This document shows positions 1 to 9,113 of a stretch of 64,000 bases of DNA, in pieces. The notes under the pieces are model-generated. The model saw nothing but the letters and a program-made list of their open reading frames with translations. It was not told where the DNA came from and made no database searches. A program made the position numbers and the translations under genes. Source of the DNA: Coccinella septempunctata (taxonomy: Eukaryota > Arthropoda > Insecta > Coleoptera > Coccinellidae); assembly GCF_907165205.1 (NCBI RefSeq), contig NC_058193.1, positions 17,249,521 through 17,313,520 of the forward strand, given 5' to 3'. Numbering within the stretch: position 1 is the stretch's first letter; every line of letters begins with the position of its first letter.

Positions 1-2
1 GA

Positions 3-122
3 AAAATATGTGATATTTTTGTTGCTCTCATCAATGAAAATCAAAAGGTCAAAAATACTTCGAACGAGACTTCGAATTACACAGACGTTGACAACGAACC
101 AAACGAAAATTTTAATGCTTGA
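3..122 (+). other. Open frame running in from the window edge
   Basis: A frame open from the left edge ends at TGA 120-122. The 39 visible residues are rich in Asn, Glu and Thr, with a tail near TDVDNEPNENFNA. No domain is recognised. It could be the 3' end of a host exon or a transposon ORF, or chance. Confidence 0.15.
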
Positions 123-684
123 TTCGTTAATAACCACCACGAGCATAATATCATCATCTCAGTAACCGTGCTGTTGACTGCTATAACACGAGGTCCCAAG
201 ACTCCCAAGCAAATCCAAAATAATTTAGTTTAGAATTGAGAGAACTAGAACACTACACCTATGCTAAGTTGCGCGCAAACTTTGCTAAACTAAAATTAAT
301 GTTAGATCCAATAATTAATACCTTTCTTAAAGCTCAAAAATTTTCATTTAGAAGAAAACCGTTACTTAATCGATTCAAACTACGCAGAATCGAATAATTG
401 AATAAATTTTCATGTATTTCACACTTGAATACTGCCTTCATGTTTGGAGCTCAGCAACAAACCGTTCGTTGCAAGTTTTGGATTCCATGCATCACTATTT
501 GTGTTCTGTGATGCAGTCGTTGGAACATCGAAGGAGGTTTGTCGACTTTTGCTCTTTCTGGGGATTACAAGAAATAATGCCAGCCGCTGCCAGATGCACA
601 CGCAGTACTAAGGCTGAGCCTCGAGCACAACTCTATGCAATTTGAATAACAAATTGGTGGACTTTTATTTGAGGGATTCAGGGT

Positions 685-1089
685 TGAAGTGAACCAAGTC
701 CATGCAGCCTAGTTTTGAGATACATGACATAGAAGTTGTTTATCACCAATTAATTCAAATGTGCCTTCTTTAGATTTGTGTAAAGTGAATGTAAAGGTGC
801 CTACAGATTACTCTGACGTAACGTGGACGTGGATTCCAAAATCCAACGAAGGACTTTGCGCGGAAGCGTTCAAATTGTTCTGACGTGACGTGGGATTGCA
901 CGTCCAGCGTCACGTCAGACCAGTTTGAACGCTTCTGCGCAAAATCCCATGTTACATTTCTTAATCATGCGCATTATGACGTGGGTCCACGTCACGTCAG
1001 AGTAATCTGTAGGCACCTTAAGCATATGCTTATATTCTAACCTAAGTCATGTATCCCAAAACTAGGCTGCATGGACTTGGTTCACTTCA
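685..1089. mobile_element. Outer inverted-repeat MITE inside LINE copy 1
   Basis: The left end TGAAGTGAACCAAGTCCATG and the right end at about 1070-1089 are reverse complements over about 45 bp (gcagcctagttttg continues in both arms). The element interrupts the LINE relic and itself carries the MITE at 795-1018. The target duplication is not clear. No coding capacity was seen. Confidence 0.65.
795..1018. mobile_element. Palindromic Harbinger-like MITE with TAA duplication, copy 1
   Basis: A 224-bp near-palindrome. Both ends read AGGTGCCTACAGATTACTCT inward, and TAA flanks it at 792-794 and 1019-1021, which suits PIF/Harbinger 3-bp target duplications. It contains several inverted copies of TGACGTGACGTGG-type sequence. 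A second family member is at 28517-28740. Confidence 0.75.
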
Positions 1090-1257
1090 GTAGCTATGAA
1101 GCCCCCATTTATCAATCCTTCTTCCACCTAATACGTTTCCAGCTAATTTGTCGTCTTCGATCTGTAATCTTCAACATTTTAAGATGATAATAAACAGTAC
1201 GCAACTTACGCTTTGAGACAACTCGGTATTAGGTGACATTGCTTTTCCTTATCAGGC

Positions 1258-1386
1258 GGAAAACAAAAATACTGGTTGAAAAACATCCGGGATTGGACAG
1301 GCATACATAGCGTCGAACAACTGTTTAGAATGGCTGAAGACAGAGATCAGCTCGCCATCGTGATCGCCAACGTCAGGGGGACCTGA
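1258..1386 (+). pseudogene. LINE ORF2 extreme C-terminus
   Basis: A 42-codon open stretch ending in TGA reads YWLKNIRDWTGI, then EQLFRMAEDRD, then VIANVRGT, followed by a ggcacaacaagaagaagg tail. This layout (W-L-x-N-I-R-D-W, LFR-A, IANVR, then a G/A-rich tail) is the usual terminus of a group of insect non-LTR retrotransposons. It differs from the LINE just upstream, so two truncated LINEs abut. No start is present, so it is a fragment only. Confidence 0.55.
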
Positions 1387-1417
1387 CAGGGCACAACAAG
1401 AAGAAGGTGATTGTTTC

Positions 1418-1496
1418 AAAATCTTGACGCGGGCCGGATTAGACTTTCACGTGGGCCGGACCTGGCCCGCGGGCCGTAGTTTGCCCATGCTTAGTC
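1418..1496. mobile_element. hAT-type terminal fragment, copy 1
   Basis: The segment ggcccgcgggccgtagtttg followed by cccatgct resembles the common hAT end CATGGGCAAACTACGGCCC. About 75 bp upstream of this end (ttgacgcgggccggat...) is shared with 51452-51530. No partner end was found nearby. Confidence 0.45.
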
Positions 1497-1725
1497 TAGA
1501 CGCTACAGTCGCCGCGGCTCGTCAATATTTCGTATATGAACTATAGTATTAAATTTCTTTCATAAATTTTTTTCAGCCGTTGAATTAAAAAATTTACTGA
1601 ATGTGTCTTGAGGTTTGTCAGAACCTATGTATTTACCATCGCCTCAATTCTTCGTAGAAGACCTTACATGACCCTAATATGACACAATATGTTTGTGAAA
1701 AATCATAAAAATAAATTCATTTCAG

Positions 1726-1822
1726 GAATGCTGATATTCGACGACATTTTCCGTTTGAATTATCTGCAGATCCTGATGATAAGTTTACTGATACTTGCAA
1801 TTTATCTACTCAATACAAATAA
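1726..1822 (+). other. Possible terminal exon
   Basis: After a T-rich stretch ending in cattttcag-like sequence (ttcatttcag, AG at 1724-1725), a 31-codon frame reads NADIRRHFPFELSADPDDKF and ends at TAA 1820-1822, with an AATAAA overlapping the stop. This could be a last coding exon of a host gene or of a transposon. No family is recognised and no upstream exon was found. Confidence 0.2.
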
Positions 1823-1875
1823 AACCTTGTTTTATAATTTGGGGAAAACCTCAGATAAATATATATAAATATACA

Positions 1876-2221
1876 CAGGGTTAGAACTATTTGAAGGGGT
1901 ACTATAGGGATGTCGAAAACCGTTAGAAATACAGGGTAGCTTAAATTACAAAAAGTTATTTAAAGATGAGTGGGTTGGTGTAAACAGTTCGCAAATATCT
2001 CTGATGGTTCCTGAGATATCTCGAAAAAACTGAAAATCAAAATTATCATTTTTTTCTTCATAACTCATTTGTTTTTGAGATAACTATACGAAATTCGGTG
2101 TGCAGTCATAATCATATATAGCAATTATACTGGCGTACTACTTTTTTGTAATTGAAGCGACCCTTTATTTTTAACGGTTTTCGATATTCCTATAGTCAGC
2201 CTCTAAATAGTTCTAACCCTG
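1876..2221. mobile_element. CAGGGT-ended palindromic MITE
   Basis: The ends CAGGGTTAGAACTATTT and its reverse complement enclose about 346 bp. The inner arms (gtcgaaaaccgtt / aacggttttcgat) also pair. TA sits just outside the right end. It is one of many CAGGGT elements in this window and fits non-autonomous IS630/Tc1/mariner-like elements. No ORF. Confidence 0.65.
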
Positions 2222-3109
2222 TATATTAGGTATGTCATGTGCCCCTAAAAAATATCTTGCGAGCTATTTGAACAATGTTTAGAATGGGTCGTTGAATAAC
2301 TTTATAAAATGCAAATCTGCAAAAATTTAACAGATTCAAGATATTGCTTGATTCTTCGAGAACATGTAGATTATGTAGTAAAGTTATTCACCTACCCTGG
2401 CAAAATATTTTTCCTCGTATTTTTCATAAAGATACGAAAGATATTTTTTCGAATATTGCTTAAATATTTCACGTCAGAATACGGTTAATTCAATGTAAAG
2501 CACTCCTAATTTTTTACTGAATTATTTCCTATTTATTATATACAGGGTCAATGCAGGTCATCCAGGCCTTTCAGAAAACTTTGCTATTAGTGTCGGAGAT
2601 ACGGCGTGATTCATGAACATTGTCCGTTAGGACTATGGCTATCGCAAGTTATTGCGATAGCCATAAATCTGGACCGCTAGGTCCGATTTCGATCAAATAT
2701 TATGGGTTTGTTCACTTCAGACAGCTCTTTCAAACGGCTCATGAAATATCAGTATTTTTGGGGCAGTACTCATAATATCATGATTTTTCTTTCAAGCTCC
2801 AAAATCTATATTTTTTACATCCCTTACAGGAATTTCGTTATTGCCATTGCACACTTTGTCACCAGTTGATCTTTTATGTTCCTAGGAATCTTTTCGAAAT
2901 GCGCTCCTGTTTTTATTCCTTTGGTAATGTTATTTATTGTATCATATCTTCTGTCGAGATTTTGAATTTTTCTAAATTCTGTTCAACTATTCTTCATTTT
3001 AAGCCCTTACTCCTACTTGAGTATGCGCGAAAAAGTGATTAAAGGTAAGCATAATCAAGATATGAATTTTTGTGGAATCATTTAGATTCAAATGAAGTGA
3101 ACCGTCTTA

Positions 3110-3279
3110 CGGCCGTTTTCAATAATCCTATCTATCCATTGTTTCAGTTACTGAAGATAGAAAATGCAAGTGATTTCGTTTCTATGATCTATCTGTAGAT
3201 ATATTTTAGAATGGTTACCAATGGTTACCAATCGTCAGTAAATGAAACGATGGATAGGTAGGTTTATTGAAAACGGCCG
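3110..3279. mobile_element. Harbinger-like MITE with TTA duplication
   Basis: 170 bp. The ends CGGCCGTTTTCAATAA and the inverse TTATTGAAAACGGCCG are flanked by TTA at 3107-3109 and 3280-3282. The arms continue (cctatctatccattg / cgatggataggtagg). Non-coding. Confidence 0.8.
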
Positions 3280-3829
3280 TTAGAAAATGTAATACATGAG
3301 TGAATTCACTTTGAAACACAAAACATTTTGACTTATATTCCACAGAATATATGCTTAATATGGCTTTTTTAAACATTGAATATTTGTGTTAATGGAATTC
3401 AAGAAAAGATGTTCTATTCTTTCAATTAAAAGAGCTGGGAAATGTGTCGAGATGAAAAAACTCCATTTCGAACTTCTCCTATGATAGTACATCTCCCTTG
3501 TTGTTTTATGAAAAGAAGTAAATAAGTTAAGGTTTTTTGGATGAATAAATTTCAATACTTATATATGTTATGAAGAAAATGCACAAGGATTAAATTTTTC
3601 AAGAAGGTTTACATCATTTGTATCTACTTAAATGCAATATGTAATTACAAAGTAATTCACAGCTTGGCTTTGCATACTTTTAATCATTTTTGTACACTCA
3701 GTGGGTGCTGAGGGGTTTAAAATGAAAAAAAGTTGAACAGAATTCAAAATAATTCAAAATCTCGGAAAACAACAATAAATATTATCACCAAAGGAATAAA
3801 AACAGGACCGCATTTCGAAAAAATCACAT

Positions 3830-3833
3830 AAAG
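3830..3833. repeat. Target-site duplication AAAG, left
   Basis: AAAG directly precedes the left LTR and recurs at 10708-10711 directly after the right LTR. Four base pairs suits Ty3/gypsy integrases. Confidence 0.85.
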
Positions 3834-5427
3834 TGTGATAGACTTTTCGTACTCTGGCAGCTCCTTACGGTTGCTCGGGCGCCAGTGGGGCAATCAGTCA
3901 AACCCCACGTCTCTCACAGAATCCCCAAAGAATTGGAGAGCCCGGGTAGACTTGAGTATCAGTGGAGAAGGGTATCGATGAAGACTAGGGCGGTAGCGTC
4001 TTCTAAGTGTCTGCTTTTCAACGTTCTTTAGGCGTCAGAAAGAGTACTTACCTCTTCTAACTAAACTCTTAGATGAAACTGATTTAATAAATAGACTCTC
4101 ACTGGCAAAATAATTGGCAACAAAAATAAATGTTCAACTATTTATTTCTATTAAAATAAACTGTACACAAAAGAAAATAGACAGGTACACTAAATCGTGG
4201 ACGTCAACGGCTGTGTCTGGTCGGCGCAGGACGGCTGGCAAAATTTCACTTCAGGAAAATGGACGGTTTCGGAAATATACGGAAGTAAGTCAAGTCTTAA
4301 CTAAACTAAGTGCAAAGAAACATGCACGGTTTCGGAAAAATATACAGAAGTAAGTCAAATCTCAATTAAACTAAGTGCAAAGAAACATGCACGGTTTCGG
4401 AAAAATATTTCAACTAAGGCAAGACACAATTGAATGAAAAGTACGAACGGTTTTAAAAATAATCAACCGGAATTCAGTCAGGTCAAAATTTAAAAACACC
4501 AGTTCACCGGGGTACGCCCTCTATCTCTGTCTCGGTGGTTTGTCTATGGTCCGGTGTCCTTCGGTCTCTCTCTCTCTCTCGGTGACCTCAAGCTGGCTGA
4601 CTGTCAAACAGCGGCCACAGAGTCCGGCGGTGAGGGTATTTGACGGTTATGGAATCCCAACTCTATGCTCGGCGAATCTAACCTATAACTATAATTCAAA
4701 CGGTTGGAAATCGGGATGAAACGGTCAAATATTCAGGAATCGGAAAAATCAGGGGGGCCCAACGTCCTCCTGGGACCCAAATGGCACCCTACGGTAACGG
4801 AAAGCTATATACAGCAGGAAATGGTTAGCTCACGGTTTTCAGCCAAGCACAAGTCTAGAGAGAATATTATTCCACAAAGGTGCAATGAAGCGGTAATAAT
4901 TTCAAATATCACTTGCCTTAGAAATTCCTTTGTGTCTCGTAAGTACGGTTTTCACTTGACAATCACCTCACTCGTTCAACTCTCAACAACGATTCATACT
5001 GATCTTGACCTTCAGCGACGGAACTCGAAGAAGTAGGTACCCCGGAAAATTGTCCCCACCATGGGTAACTCAGTCCCCCATTGGATAAACTCAAATTGTT
5101 CGGTAAATCAACGGGCTCGGAAAGAGACAGAAACAGTTGAAGAGAAGGAAAAACGGAACAAGTTGGAAGACCTTTTTCGAGTCAGAAAAAGTACGGTTCA
5201 ACGGAAAGAATTCTAAAATATATGAATTCTGAAAACAAGATATATTCGGTCTCCGCTACAAATATGGGACTAGTCGGTGGAAAACAATGACATGAAATCA
5301 ATCGGTAAATCCCCCCTATGATAATTCAACTGTTTTCTTCCGAAATACTTCGATTGTCAGGTCCTATTAAGAAAGTATCGGTAGAGAAATTTCCTTTTCG
5401 TGGCGGGGTAAAATCTGCCTCGTCACA
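3834..5427 (-). repeat. 3' LTR of the gypsy-type element
   Basis: 1594 bp, beginning TGTGATAG and ending CGTCACA on the plus strand, so the termini pair as TGTGA/TCACA. Compared with the right LTR I noted five substitutions (4581 G/A, 4784 G/C, 4895 A/T, 5213 C/A, 5327 C/T; left/right) and no indels, about 99.7% identity. Small open frames here, such as 4114-4353, recur in the other LTR and are not genes. Confidence 0.95.
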
Positions 5428-5439
5428 TCCCCCTCCTTC
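5428..5439 (-). other. Polypurine tract
   Basis: On the element's sense strand GAAGGAGGGGGA ends exactly where the 3' LTR begins (TGTGA). This is the expected site and composition for priming plus-strand DNA synthesis. Confidence 0.8.
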
Positions 5440-5675
5440 GTCGGCAAAAAAAAATAAAACGAAGTTTTATTTTTTTTTTCAACCCCCCTGGGTATCGTTG
5501 CGGTATTTCTAAATGTCTGTTTCAGCCTGTGAAAGCTGCGGGGTTATTGAACTCGGCGTCATTTCATGACCTGATGAACTCAAACGGTAATTAAAAAAAA
5601 CTGTCGGTTGGCGTATCCACCATGTCGGTGAGAAGACTTAGCCTTCTCGGATTTTCAAATTGGAAAATTATTCGG

Positions 5676-5950
5676 TCAGGTTCTTAACGGCATATACCTT
5701 TCAATCCCAGGGGATTTCAGGTCCTTTATGTGGATGTGTCTGACAACCTTACCACTGCCATCCTTGATGTCATACACCACAGGAGAGACTATGCCTACAA
5801 CGGTATACGGTCCGGAGTATTTCGGAGCCAACTTGGCGGCAACTCCTTCTACTGCAGAAGATAAGGAATGCCCTCTTCGGTACACTTGGTCTCCAATCCT
5901 ATGACGCCAGTCGTAGGTTATAGTGACTTGGCTGGACGAAGGCTCGTGTT
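5676..5950 (-). pseudogene. Integrase C-terminal GPY/F piece, out of frame
   Basis: Reading on from the main ORF in another frame, the minus strand gives DWRHRIGDQVYRRGHSLSSA, then a segment containing KLAPKYSGPYTVVG, and ends at TGA near 5676 after IERYMPLRT. This is the GPY/F module at the C-terminus of Ty3/gypsy integrases, which binds DNA after the catalytic core. The main ORF stops at 5899 within the equivalent of this region, so a small frameshift detaches the module. The catalytic core that should precede it is mostly missing too, so no active integrase is made from this copy. Confidence 0.75.
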
Positions 5951-8940
5951 AATCTAGTTCGGACAAATTTGAAAGTTTCGGTAAATCGGTTACGGTTATT
6001 TACATGGTAAGCAACTTGCGGTTCGGTATCCGGTTCGGTGTGATTCTCTCCCTCCTTGATAGCAATCTCGGTAGAAAATTTGGCGTTCGGTGAACGCATT
6101 TCCCTATCAAAGTTCAAGAATGCTCTGGGGTCTTCGGTTGACTCCTGCTTTGGGGAATTCACTTCATCTTCCTTGGAAGCCTGGTACACACCTCTTTGGA
6201 CAGCTGTTCTCATGGGCCTAAACTCCATCCATTTGGAGAATCTGTCATTTTCACAGGGTTCTTCCACCACATAGGAATGATTCCTTGCCGGTTTCTGCTG
6301 TGGAACCTTGTATCGGTGACACTTGCTACATTTTCGGACATATTGGGCAATTTCTCGGAACATTCCTGGCCAATAGTAGCTGCGGGCTATGCGAACTTTC
6401 GTTTCTGCTATTCCCAAGTGTCCAGCGGTCGGTCGGTCGTGGTTTTCGAGAAGGACTTCTCTTCGGTCATCTTTCGGAACGCATAACTTCCAGGGATTTC
6501 CCAATTCTGGCTCTGTAAAATCATCGGAATCGCAAAAATGGCGGTATAATTTTCCTGACACTATCCTGTAGTCAGGAAACGCTGTAGGATTCGATTTTAC
6601 TTCTGCCAATTTCCTCCTGTACCATGAGCAACTTACATTGTCCTCGGTCAGGCATATGGTTCCTTCGGTCGGTAACGGTAGCAGTAACGGTGACGGTAAC
6701 GGTAACGGTAACGGTGACGGTAACTGATTCTGCTCTTCCTGCGTCATGGGCTTGTCCTTTAGGGACCTGCCATTCAGAAAGCATTCGGCGGTTTGGAGAT
6801 TGATGGAGAAGTCGTGTGCTCCCAGTACATCCATTCCCAGTACTACACTGATCGGTAAATCTGAAACTAACAACCACGTAGCCTCAATATTTTCGGATCC
6901 AACCTGAACCTGTGCTGTGTACATTTCCTTAATCGGGATAGAACTTCCGTTAGCGACGGTGGTGGTAACGTCCCTTACATAATTCGGATTTATTCCAGCG
7001 GCCTTGCAGTGAGCAGCCACTTCACTGCTGATGAAGGACCTGGTTGATCCGGTGTCCAAGAGTGCCTGGAACTCCTTGTCTCCTATAAGAACAGTAATTA
7101 TAGGACGGTTATCAGAAAAGGTTTTCTTCGGAATAACAGGGGATGGAGTTGATTGGAACTGACGGCTCCCCGGCTTTGGGGAGTTCCTCGGTAACGGACA
7201 ATGACAATCTCTGGACATTACACCCTTCTTACCACATCGAGAGCAGAAAAGTATCGGTTTCGATGTACACTGTACTCGTAGATGGCCCTTACCACCACAT
7301 CTCCAGCACTGGGTTTCGGTTGGCGGTCGGACGGTATTCTTCGGTTCATCTTGTCTCTGACGTGCTGTAGAGTTTTGTACAAGTTTCGGTTTATCGGACG
7401 GTTCGGACAGTGTGCTGAGGTGCATTCCGATCGGTTGGACGTTCGGTGAGGGATTTCGGAAGGTAAGATGCGGTTCGTTGATGAGACTCTTTTGGATCGG
7501 TGGCAAAGCATAGTTAGCAGTTTGCCATTTGACCAATTCGAACACTTTTCCTTTTCGAAGAAGTTCATCTATGGTTGAAGTCGGTTGGAAGGCCAGGGCG
7601 GTTTGCAGTTCTGGCAGTAAACGTCGTCGGATGATATTCACCTGTTCTTCCTCGGTCGGTCGCTTTACGGTCAGCTTCTGAAACAGATTTTGCATTCGAG
7701 TTACATACAACAAGAGTCGCTCATCGGTTCCTTGAGTGCGTTTCTTGATTTCCTCCAAAAGGATGTCCTCGTAGTCGGGAGGAAGGAAGGCCTCTCGGAG
7801 TTGTTCCTTGAAATCGGTCCAGTCGGTGAAGGTGCCTCTCCGGGGAATGTACCAGTCTCTTGCATCCCTACGTAACAGCTCGTATATTGACTCGAACAAC
7901 TGCTCGTGGCTCACCTTTCCAGCCTCGGCAAGATACTCAGCCTCCTCCAGGAATGAGGTCACACTGGTTGACCCATCGAACGTCAGGTTCCATTTCCACA
8001 CAGGAACGGTAGGAACGATGGAATGATCGGTGGTTTTCGGCGGTTTCATCGGCGGGTATTCGGTCGTCAGTTCGGCTTCCTTGGTCGTCGGTACGTCGCT
8101 TCTTACGTCTCTCACCCCAGCGGTATCGGTAGGAGATGAGGCAAATGAAACTCTCCTGGTTGATTCGGCAAACTCCCTCGCTAATCGCCTTGACTCAGGG
8201 GATGTTATTAGCGGTCTGTTTTCCTCACTGGTTCGGTCGGTTGGCAGTGCTTGTTCAACGGTAAATGGGAGGATGTCGGCGGGCGGTCGGTGGTATGAAG
8301 GCTGTTTCTGCAAAAAAGTACGTTCAATTTGTTCGGTTATTAATCTGCAAACTTCTTGTCGGTTTTGCTGCAGCCGGTCATCATGAGTGGTCGGTCGGGA
8401 TATGTCACAATCTTCTCCCAAGTTCAACAAGTCTGCTTCTCCAACGGTGGTTGAGCACGGAATCAGACCTGGACCAAGTCTAGATGCGCAGTCCGGTAAT
8501 TCCTGGTCAATCAGCGACGGTGTGCCGGCTGACAGGTTCTCTGGAATACCACCTAACCAGTGAGTATTCTCCAGCAATCTCATAGCCATCTTCAGAGAGT
8601 GCTCCAGCTCGGTTTTCTTGTGAAGCAGACTGACAGCTTCCGGAGATAGACTTCTCAGTCGGCCTTGAACGTGCAGTAGCCGGCTCCTAATGCGCTGCAA
8701 CTCATTGTCTCTATTATTAAAATCGAACTCACATATCTCTCCCATCAAGTCGAACAACTTGGCACCACAAACACCAATTTCCTGTGCCTGGTCAATTTCA
8801 TCTCTTGGAATGAACGGTATGTCGGAATGGATGACCCTTCTCAGTTGAGCTCTTTTCTCCTGAACGGTGTGTCCCACGGTGCAGCCTCTTGCCTCTAACT
8901 CCCACGTAAGTTCGTCGCTTTTCAGTCGGTTGACATCCAT
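5899..8940 (-). CDS. Gag-protease polyprotein with partial integrase, RT lacking
   Basis: 1013 residues, ATG at 8940. About residues 5-37 look like a SAP-type helix-extended-loop-helix (LKSDELTWELEARG). About 317-470 is a Ty3/gypsy Gag capsid domain (WKWNLTFDGSTSVTSFLEEA, then TDERLLLYVTRMQNLFQKL). Two zinc knuckles follow at about 543-580 (CWRCGGKGHLRVQC and CSRCGKKGVMSRDC). The aspartic protease is at about 610-716, with active-site LLDTGSTRSFI and later VVLGMDVLG. Then comes a Leu-Pro run encoded by a GGTAAC-type hexamer repeat. The integrase H2C2 zinc module follows at about 833-877 (ending in CSKCHRY), and the start of the core (DRFSKWMEF). RT, RNase H and the rest of the DDE core are deleted, yet the frame stays open. 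It would make Gag and protease only. Confidence 0.9.
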   Translation of the reverse strand: MDVNRLKSDELTWELEARGCTVGHTVQEKRAQLRRVIHSDIPFIPRDEIDQAQEIGVCGAKLFDLMGEICEFDFNNRDNELQRIRSRLLHVQGRLRSLSPEAVSLLHKKTELEHSLKMAMRLLENTHWLGGIPENLSAGTPSLIDQELPDCASRLGPGLIPCSTTVGEADLLNLGEDCDISRPTTHDDRLQQNRQEVCRLITEQIERTFLQKQPSYHRPPADILPFTVEQALPTDRTSEENRPLITSPESRRLAREFAESTRRVSFASSPTDTAGVRDVRSDVPTTKEAELTTEYPPMKPPKTTDHSIVPTVPVWKWNLTFDGSTSVTSFLEEAEYLAEAGKVSHEQLFESIYELLRRDARDWYIPRRGTFTDWTDFKEQLREAFLPPDYEDILLEEIKKRTQGTDERLLLYVTRMQNLFQKLTVKRPTEEEQVNIIRRRLLPELQTALAFQPTSTIDELLRKGKVFELVKWQTANYALPPIQKSLINEPHLTFRNPSPNVQPIGMHLSTLSEPSDKPKLVQNSTARQRQDEPKNTVRPPTETQCWRCGGKGHLRVQCTSKPILFCSRCGKKGVMSRDCHCPLPRNSPKPGSRQFQSTPSPVIPKKTFSDNRPIITVLIGDKEFQALLDTGSTRSFISSEVAAHCKAAGINPNYVRDVTTTVANGSSIPIKEMYTAQVQVGSENIEATWLLVSDLPISVVLGMDVLGAHDFSINLQTAECFLNGRSLKDKPMTQEEQNQLPSPLPLPLPSPLLLPLPTEGTICLTEDNVSCSWYRRKLAEVKSNPTAFPDYRIVSGKLYRHFCDSDDFTEPELGNPWKLCVPKDDRREVLLENHDRPTAGHLGIAETKVRIARSYYWPGMFREIAQYVRKCSKCHRYKVPQQKPARNHSYVVEEPCENDRFSKWMEFRPMRTAVQRGVYQASKEDEVNSPKQESTEDPRAFLNFDREMRSPNAKFSTEIAIKEGENHTEPDTEPQVAYHVNNRNRFTETFKFVRTRLTRAFVQPSHYNLRLAS
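6671..6724 (-). repeat. GGTAAC/GGTGAC hexamer repeat at the RT deletion junction
   Basis: About nine units of GGTAAC, GGTGAC and close variants. On the coding strand they give an alternating Leu-Pro/Ser-Pro stretch between the protease and the remnant leading into integrase. RT and RNase H should lie exactly here, so the array marks or replaces the deletion junction. Confidence 0.85.
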
Positions 8941-9093
8941 TTTTACGGCACCAAAAACTCGGAAGAAATATTTACAACATGCACCCTATGGACATATGCC
9001 AGAAACAAAGAACGGTCACCAATCTGCCAGTGAAGAGTATTTAAAGAAAACGGTACGGTTACGGTAACAGGAACTACTCACAGAACAGCAGAA

Positions 9094-9111
9094 GTCCCTG
9101 CTCGGGCGCCA
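9094..9111 (-). other. Primer binding site, tRNA-Lys type
   Basis: Two bases inside the 5' LTR the sense strand reads TGGCGCCCGAGCAGGGAC. This differs at one position from the familiar site for tRNA-Lys(UUU), TGGCGCCCGAACAGGGAC. It would prime minus-strand synthesis. A 14-nt copy of its core lies inside each LTR (3872-3885 and 9152-9165). Confidence 0.85.
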
Positions 9112-9113
9112 GA

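Larger units (their letters stand above)
331..1250 (+). pseudogene. LINE reverse transcriptase C-terminal relic, copy 1
   Basis: Decayed 3' end of a non-LTR retrotransposon ORF2. The piece at 412-645 reads LEYCLHVWSSATNRSLQVLD and then SVMQSLEHRRRFVDFCSF, which matches the post-RT region of Jockey/CR1-like elements (usual pattern LEYCSHVW...SLxHRRxVxxLxLFYRY). A downstream piece follows at about 1110-1250 (cttcttccacctaa onward). Between them the copy is split by MITEs at 685-1089. A second copy of the same family lies in the same orientation at 50607-51085, where the two halves are contiguous. That comparison shows what was inserted here. Stops and frameshifts make it non-functional. The clade is uncertain. 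Confidence 0.6.

Noticed and set aside
4114..4353. 79-codon frame in the left LTR, with an identical one at 9394-9633
   Set aside because: It lies wholly inside duplicated LTR sequence, opposite to the element's transcription, with no domain. A shadow frame.
6056..8483. Several plus-strand frames of 60-118 codons
   Set aside because: All are antisense to the Gag-protease ORF and arise from its composition.
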